Assembly: GCF_020554865.1 (NCBI RefSeq)
Contig: NZ_JAJCIC010000035.1
Span: 1-48,016 of the forward strand
Origin: Lacrimispora sp. 210928-DFI.3.58
GTDB taxonomy: Bacteria > Bacillota > Clostridia > Lachnospirales > Lachnospiraceae
Length of the DNA: 48,016 nt
Reading direction: 5' to 3'
The translations under genes and the position numbers were made by a program. Positions 43,448 to 48,016 of this stretch are shown in pieces (within the stretch, counting starts at the first letter, position 1; each line of letters opens with the position of its first letter). Under the pieces are notes generated by a model. It saw only the letters and a list, made by a program, of their open reading frames with translations, did no database searches and was not told where the DNA came from.

Positions 43448-43721
43448 GAAAGAAACCATTGTCCTGTTCAATGAGGGCGAGAACACAGCAAGCATTTATA
43501 CCTACAATGCCGGATTGCGAAAGCGACTGGCGAATTTCAGCAAGAAGTACCCCGACTTGTGCCGACTGGAAAAGTCCTGTGAGCAAGGCGGGGTTTCTTA
43601 TGTTCTGGAAAAGTCCAGATTATCCATTCGTCTGCAACCTCCGATGAGCGAGGAACGCAGACAGAAAGCAAGTGAATACGCAAAACAGAATAGATTTAAT
43701 GCAAAATCCGACAACGGCTAA
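43425..43721 (+). CDS. Small conserved element protein
   Basis: A 98-residue basic protein, MAKLTKYEKETIVLFNEGENTASIYTYNAGLRKRLANFSKKYPD..., a recurring type in conjugative elements without known function. It overlaps the previous gene by 23 bases, and its ribosome site (GGAGGACGAA) lies inside that gene, which shows coupling. Confidence 0.65.
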   Translation: MAKLTKYEKETIVLFNEGENTASIYTYNAGLRKRLANFSKKYPDLCRLEKSCEQGGVSYVLEKSRLSIRLQPPMSEERRQKASEYAKQNRFNAKSDNG

Positions 43722-43734
43722 GGAGGACAACACA

Positions 43735-44076
43735 ATGATGATGAGTATGAATGACAAGAAAATCCTGTTCACTTTCGGATGCCCGAACCGTGGCTTGACC
43801 GTTACAAGACTTTGCCACGCCGCAGCTCTGGCAGTTGACCCGACTGCAAAGAAAAACTTCTTCCGTCTGGCTGTTATGTTGATCGAAGAAGCAACCGATG
43901 ACGGATATCGCAACTTCTTCTACAATATGAGATTGGAGGTTGAGCGAGTACCCCACCACAAGTATGTGCCGGACAGTCAGCCGGTTCCCGTGGATATGTC
44001 CATCAGAGACTATCATAAACGAATGAAAGACCATTTGAGCGAACGCAGAGACCGTTACAGACGAATGATGAAGTAA
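43735..44076 (+). CDS. Small element protein with FGCPN motif (paralogue B)
   Basis: A 113-residue protein sharing FTFGCPNRGLTVTRLCHAAALAVDPTAKKNFFRLAVMLIEEA with paralogue A, plus a basic C-terminal tail. TAAGGAGGACAACACA precedes the ATG. It is the last gene of the small-gene block; function unknown. Confidence 0.65.
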   Translation: MMMSMNDKKILFTFGCPNRGLTVTRLCHAAALAVDPTAKKNFFRLAVMLIEEATDDGYRNFFYNMRLEVERVPHHKYVPDSQPVPVDMSIRDYHKRMKDHLSERRDRYRRMMK

Positions 44077-44095
44077 TGTATCAATAAAGGTTGAT

Positions 44096-44139
44096 TTGCG
44101 GTCAAAATGTCAGGTCTGTACTTGATTTTTTGACCGCAA
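44096..44139. terminator. Long inverted repeat after the element small-gene block
   Basis: TTGCGGTCAAAA (44096-44107) is inverted at 44128-44139, with an 11-base perfect core and a 20-base loop. It lies 20 bases after the last small gene. The plus-strand tail is not T-rich, so termination is uncertain. It marks the border with the AT-richer cargo. Confidence 0.45.
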
Positions 44140-44240
44140 TTACATAGCAAGGTATAGGGTATCAAGCAGCATAATGTTATTGAAAAGACGCTTTAGAGGT
44201 GGAAATTTGTAAATTCTTTCGTAATTTCATAGCTCTGCTA

Positions 44241-44280
44241 TTGCATTTCCATAGCAAACTCGCTATAATTTATAGTGAGT
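44241..44280 (+). promoter_or_regulatory. Promoter with palindromic operator over the -10 (XRE-controlled)
   Basis: TTGCAT (44241-44246), a 17-base spacer and TATAAT (44264-44269) form a strong promoter. A 23-base palindrome, ACTCGCTATAA-T-TTATAGTGAGT (44258-44280, one mismatched pair), covers the -10. It lies 37 bases before the XRE gene, so self-repression by that protein is the simplest reading. Confidence 0.75.
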
Positions 44281-44316
44281 TATTGTATAAACACCGCATA
44301 TTATAGAGGTGAGAAT

Positions 44317-44523
44317 ATGAATTTTTCAGAAGGAATTAAATACATCCGAAAGGTCGCTTATCTCAGTCAAGAATCTTTTGCAAAAGAGATAGGTGTATCG
44401 TTCTCAACAGTGAATCGTTGGGAGCGTGGGAAGTCAAAACCGAACTATGCTGCTATGAAAAAAATCAGTGCTTTTTGCAATGCCAACTCAATTAAGGTTG
44501 ATTTTGACGAAGATGATACTTAA
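44317..44523 (+). CDS. XRE family helix-turn-helix regulator
   Basis: A 68-residue DNA-binding protein that is almost only an HTH domain: EGIKYIRKVAYLSQESFAKEIGVSFSTVNRWERGKSKPN. AGAGGTGAGAAT precedes the ATG at 44317; the longer frame from 44275 overlaps the operator. It is the first gene of the cargo operon, 16 bases before the NurA-like gene, and probably represses the operon through the palindrome at 44258-44280. Confidence 0.88.
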   Translation: MNFSEGIKYIRKVAYLSQESFAKEIGVSFSTVNRWERGKSKPNYAAMKKISAFCNANSIKVDFDEDDT

Positions 44524-44539
44524 TTGAGGAGGTAACATT

Positions 44540-45700
44540 ATGGCAAAGATAATGCAGATAATAGCCAAAGAAACGAATGGCAAAAGCTATAATACAGAAA
44601 AATATTCGTTTGATACCATAGGAATGCCATCGTTTGATTATGACGATGATGGCAGTAAAATAATGAAATGGCAAGTATCTGGCGAGACCACACGTCACAA
44701 AAAGCCAGTCCCCCTCGGAGACTATGCAAGACAGTTAGCAGGTAGTCCCCCTGTTATCAGCTATTTCTTAGATGGTTCACGCCATGCCTATAAAGTTGAC
44801 GATATTTCATATAACAAGCAAGTTTATCCAGTTGTAGCTGGACAAGTTGGTGTTGGGTGTTGCAGACGAGTAGATGGCGTTATGCACGCCGAGAAGTTTT
44901 ATAGAAGGCTCGTATTGTCATTGCCCAATGTATGCAATGCAGATGGGTGGGGCGATGAAGAGTTCTTCGCAGCAAAAACAGTAAAGCTGAACAAGAGTGC
45001 TGAGTTGAAGCGATTAGGGATTGAGTTCTCTGCTATTCTTCCGTACACAATGCCCAAAGACAAGAGAAAAGGCAAAGTCGAGGATAGCGGCATAGCTTGC
45101 ATCCAAGACTACATGATACAGTCTGAAAAGGAAATGGTTGCAGAGCTTGTGAAAGCAGGCAGAATCAATCAGAATAATTATTTACTGAAAGATGGTTCTC
45201 TTGAATACAAACCGATGAAAACCGGCAGGGGCGATTTACGAGAACTTCAAAAGATAAAGCACAACTATCGTTGGGTTATAGGCGTTTCAAAATCCTTTAA
45301 TCCAGAAAGCATCTTAGATCATACTGGTAAATCGAATGCAAACTACATCGCTGACCTTCCTCTATTTCATAGAACGCCAGTTGCGCTCTATGAAAACAAG
45401 GCTTTTTTAGGAGATGTTCAGTTTGCAGTCTGGTATATAAGAATCCGAGATAAGAAACACACCAGAACTCCTTTTGATGGTGTGATTAAGGTCGAGAAGA
45501 TACTTATGGATGAGGAATATGGTATCGGCATAGACAGTGATGAAATTGATTTGTTGAGTGCTACGCTGATAAATGAGCGAACTCCAACGTGTTACGGTAC
45601 GGACAAGAGATGGGCAAACCATCTTTATCCCGTTTTTTTGACAGAATCTTTTGTGAAAAGCAAATACATGAGTACAGAAATGTTTCTGCACTTATTCTAA
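44540..45700 (+). CDS. NurA-domain nuclease
   Basis: A 386-residue protein with the hallmarks of NurA nucleases. The first catalytic Asp is D78 in ISYFLDGSRHAYKV and the second is D218 in NNYLLKDGSLEYKP. A C-terminal region has a hydrophobic strand and HLYPVFLTESFVKSK, where NurA proteins carry their final metal-binding residues. NurA is a 5'-3' nuclease that works inside a HerA hexamer. The next gene is a HerA-like ATPase, which strongly supports this reading. TTGAGGAGGTAACATT precedes the ATG. Codon use is AT-rich relative to the element backbone, a sign of separate acquisition. Confidence 0.8.
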   Translation: MAKIMQIIAKETNGKSYNTEKYSFDTIGMPSFDYDDDGSKIMKWQVSGETTRHKKPVPLGDYARQLAGSPPVISYFLDGSRHAYKVDDISYNKQVYPVVAGQVGVGCCRRVDGVMHAEKFYRRLVLSLPNVCNADGWGDEEFFAAKTVKLNKSAELKRLGIEFSAILPYTMPKDKRKGKVEDSGIACIQDYMIQSEKEMVAELVKAGRINQNNYLLKDGSLEYKPMKTGRGDLRELQKIKHNYRWVIGVSKSFNPESILDHTGKSNANYIADLPLFHRTPVALYENKAFLGDVQFAVWYIRIRDKKHTRTPFDGVIKVEKILMDEEYGIGIDSDEIDLLSATLINERTPTCYGTDKRWANHLYPVFLTESFVKSKYMSTEMFLHLF

Positions 45701-45712
45701 GGAGGAAATATT

Positions 45713-47410
45713 GTGACAGATTCCAAGATTATAGGTCGAGTGTTGGCGACAGAAAAAGCCCCTACGACTATTGATAATTTTGCGTTTTGGACTAATCCGA
45801 CGCTGATATTAAATCCGTTTGACATTGTAAAAGTCGAACACGTTAATGGCTCTTTTTCATACGGCATGATTGAGGATATATCTCATATTACCGATGCAGC
45901 GAGCTTTTTAACAAACTACATTTCAAGTGATTTCGGTGATGTGGATGTAGAAAGTCCTACTTTGCGTGTTGGCATGAACTATGTTCAAGCTAAAGTTGTA
46001 TGTAATACCAAGAACATCTACATCCCGTGTCAAAGCAATGCAAAGGTGTACCTTGCAACAGCCAACGAAATTGAATACGCATTAGGCTTAAAAGATATTC
46101 GTAATCCGTTGGTATGTGGCTATCTTGAAATGTACGAAGGAACCGCTGGCTGTGAAAAGGTAATGCTTCCTGTACGGTTGAACTCTAAATTTATTATCGG
46201 ACCAGAGGGCGCACATCTGAATATCTCTGGTATTTCTGGACTTGCTGCAAAAACATCCTATGCAATGTTCTTGATGAAAGCAATCCAGGATAGATATTTG
46301 AATAGCGAGGATGAGGAAGATTCCGTTGCGTTTGTAATGTTTAATGTTAAGGGCAGAGACCTTTTAACCATTGACCAGCCAAATGATTACAGCGACGAAG
46401 ATAATCCGGAACAGGCACGAAAAGAAAACCTTGCTATGTATGAGGAATTAGGCTTGTCAGCAGAGCCTTTCCAAAATGTAACATATTACTATCCTTATTC
46501 CACTGAAAAATACTGGAATACGTATTTGAAGCCGGAAGAAGTAGCTGACAATGTAAAGAAGAAAAAGGCAAAGAAATTCAAGTATATCTACAAGTATGAT
46601 CGCAATAACTTGGATTTGATGTTCTCCAATATTGATGATACCACTCAGACAATGGATGCAATCATCAATTATATTATGGCTGGTCAAGGTAAATTTAGCT
46701 CTGTCAATGATTGGCAGGAGTTCCTTGAAGCCATTAAAGAAAAATGTAATGCTGGCGGAACAAGCGACAAGGAAATTCCTATTTCAAGCTGGCGAAAGTT
46801 CTACCGTATTGTAAATAAGGCGATTAACGACAAGACCGCCATTTTTGCAAGAGCTGTTGATGAAAGCAAGGCAGAAACAAGACTTGGTGATTCGTTGAAG
46901 TACATCAAAAAGAACGAAGTCCATGTCATTGACATCGCAAAACTTTCTGAAGATAAGCAAGCGTATGTATTTGGTGATGCAGTTAGGACACTGTATAACT
47001 TGCAGCTTGGTGAATACAACGGAGATGAGGGCGTAGCACCTCCGTCCAGAATTGTTATTTTTATCGACGAGCTGAACAAGTATGCCTCTAAAGATGCACC
47101 TCGTCACTCTCCGATTCTTCAGCAGATCCTCGATGTTGCTGAAAGAGGTCGTTCGTTAGGTGTGGTTCTATTTGCTGCAGAACAGTTCAGAAGTGCAATC
47201 CATGATAGAGTAACGGGTAACTGTTCTACTCATGCATACGGAAGAACAAACTCTATCGAGGTTACAAAGAGTGATTACAAGAGTGTTCCGGCTGTATATA
47301 AGACAATGATGACAAGATTAAAGCAAGGCGAATACATTGTGCAAAATCCTATCTTTAGGTCTATGCTGCACATCAAATTCCCGAAGCCAATTTATAAACA
47401 GATAAAATGA
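45713..47410 (+). CDS. HerA-like DNA translocase ATPase (DUF87 family)
   Basis: A 565-residue protein. An N-terminal HAS-barrel (about 5-55, IIGRVLATEKAPTTIDNFAFWTNPTLILNPFDIVKVEH) is followed by the ATPase core. The P-loop is ISGISGLAAKTSY (about 171-183), with an unusual Ala before the Lys instead of Gly. Walker B is RIVIFIDELNKYA (about 444-456), and a late Arg-containing segment DVAERGRSLGVVLFAAEQFRSAI fits the HerA/FtsK superfamily. HerA forms hexameric rings that pump DNA into NurA. The start is GTG at 45713 after AAGGAGGAAATATT, 12 bases after the NurA gene. Confidence 0.85.
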   Translation: MTDSKIIGRVLATEKAPTTIDNFAFWTNPTLILNPFDIVKVEHVNGSFSYGMIEDISHITDAASFLTNYISSDFGDVDVESPTLRVGMNYVQAKVVCNTKNIYIPCQSNAKVYLATANEIEYALGLKDIRNPLVCGYLEMYEGTAGCEKVMLPVRLNSKFIIGPEGAHLNISGISGLAAKTSYAMFLMKAIQDRYLNSEDEEDSVAFVMFNVKGRDLLTIDQPNDYSDEDNPEQARKENLAMYEELGLSAEPFQNVTYYYPYSTEKYWNTYLKPEEVADNVKKKKAKKFKYIYKYDRNNLDLMFSNIDDTTQTMDAIINYIMAGQGKFSSVNDWQEFLEAIKEKCNAGGTSDKEIPISSWRKFYRIVNKAINDKTAIFARAVDESKAETRLGDSLKYIKKNEVHVIDIAKLSEDKQAYVFGDAVRTLYNLQLGEYNGDEGVAPPSRIVIFIDELNKYASKDAPRHSPILQQILDVAERGRSLGVVLFAAEQFRSAIHDRVTGNCSTHAYGRTNSIEVTKSDYKSVPAVYKTMMTRLKQGEYIVQNPIFRSMLHIKFPKPIYKQIK

Positions 47411-47425
47411 TGGAAGTGAAATGAC

Positions 47426-47968
47426 ATGGCTAAGATAGGAAAGAATATTCTTGAAAATCTGACAACGGGTATGTATTCAGACTCAAAGGTAGCCTACAGA
47501 GAATATGTGCAGAATGCCTGTGACCAGATTGACAAGGCAATAGATAGCGGAATTGTAACTCCCGAATTAGCAGAAGTTGCAATCTTCATCGACCAAAAGA
47601 AACGATATGTTTCGATTGAAGATAATGCTACGGGTGTACGAGAAAAAGATTTCGTTGCACAGTTGGGTGACATTGCAAACTCCGACAAAAAGATTGGTGT
47701 AGACAAGGGTTTCCGTGGTATTGGACGACTTTGCGGTTTGGCATATTGCCGGACTTTAGTATTTACAACATCATACGCAGGAGAAGCGGTAGCTTCTCGA
47801 ATGAACTTTGATGCGAAGCTGATGCGTGAGATGTTGATTTCGGACAAGAAGTATACCGTTGATGAAATTCTTGATGCAATCGTAACAACTGAAACTGACA
47901 CGGAAGAAAAGGACAAACATTACTTCAAGGTCGAGTTGATTGATATTAATCACGAAAATACCGATTGA
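47426..47968 (+). CDS. GHKL (Hsp90/MutL-fold) ATPase, C-terminally truncated
   Basis: The N-terminal 180 residues of a GHKL ATPase. The N box is REYVQNACDQIDKA (about 25-38), the G1 box is IEDNATGV (D66), and the glycine-rich lid is VDKGFRGIGRLCG (about 92-104). Members in this setting normally run to several hundred residues. Here the frame ends at TGA 47966-47968, partway through the ATPase fold, after VELIDINHENTD. Either the gene is broken by an insertion or frameshift near the window edge, or this copy is naturally short. It starts 15 bases after the HerA-like gene with TGGAAGTGAAATGAC, so it is the third gene of the operon. Confidence 0.8.
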   Translation: MAKIGKNILENLTTGMYSDSKVAYREYVQNACDQIDKAIDSGIVTPELAEVAIFIDQKKRYVSIEDNATGVREKDFVAQLGDIANSDKKIGVDKGFRGIGRLCGLAYCRTLVFTTSYAGEAVASRMNFDAKLMREMLISDKKYTVDEILDAIVTTETDTEEKDKHYFKVELIDINHENTD

Positions 47969-48016
47969 ACAAAATCGCTGCGCGATGGCCTGCCGGGGCT
48001 GTAGCACAGTTTTACT
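47969..48016. other. Unassigned sequence after the truncated GHKL gene
   Basis: The last 48 bases are noticeably more GC-rich than the preceding cargo genes. They do not continue the GHKL protein in any frame that I can recognise. They may be the left end of a further inserted element. Confidence 0.3.

Overview
The window looks like chromosome from a Gram-positive anaerobe of the Clostridia, most likely a Lachnospiraceae-type gut bacterium. The evidence is strong GGAGG ribosome sites with some TTG/GTG starts, a split gcvPA/gcvPB glycine decarboxylase, a DUF3881 gene, and a RepA_N/ParA/ParB/PcfB/VirD4 conjugative-element module. I cannot name a species.

Region 1 (1-12.1 kb): a MATE efflux gene, then a minus-strand carbohydrate cluster. 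It holds a three-part TRAP transporter (dctP-dctQ-dctM) and two tandem cytoplasmic GH31 alpha-glycosidases, with a YcxB-like membrane protein and a divergent AraC/cupin regulator. TRAP transporters usually carry acids, so the pair may feed on an acidic alpha-glycoside. An SRAP (HMCES/YedK-type) DNA-protein crosslink gene follows, tail to tail with the regulator.

Region 2 (12.2-24.9 kb): an apparently unified catabolic regulon. A divergent sigma-54 activator (PrpR-type sensor, PAS, AAA+, Fis HTH) sits between two arms. The leftward arm encodes an oligopeptide-type ABC transporter (DppABCDF order A-B-C-M20-D-F), an M20 amidohydrolase/dipeptidase and a SAF-domain dehydrogenase. The rightward arm encodes a DUF1537 four-carbon acid-sugar kinase and a class II aldolase. 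Each arm is preceded by a near-consensus -24/-12 promoter with exact GG-N10-GC spacing, and palindromic TGCAA-type sites lie before the activator gene. I infer uptake and breakdown of an amide-linked short acid sugar. The substrate is unknown.

Region 3 (24.9-33.4 kb): a complete glycine cleavage operon read leftward (gcvT-gcvH-gcvPA-gcvPB-lplA-lpd), controlled by a tandem glycine riboswitch with a clear terminator. A DUF3881 gene diverges from it.

Region 4 (33.4-48.0 kb): a degenerate tRNA-like sequence and an intact tRNA-Arg(CCT) mark the edge of an integrative conjugative element. repA, parA, parB, small accessory genes, pcfB and virD4 follow. virD4 stops just after its Walker A region, where a large serine recombinase gene with tnpV begins, so one mobile element appears inserted in another. 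Further right are small element genes and then an AT-richer cargo: an XRE regulator with a palindrome over its own promoter, and a three-gene NurA-like nuclease / HerA-like ATPase / GHKL (Hsp90-fold) ATPase set. This set resembles an antiviral defence system, and its third gene is cut short just before the window ends.
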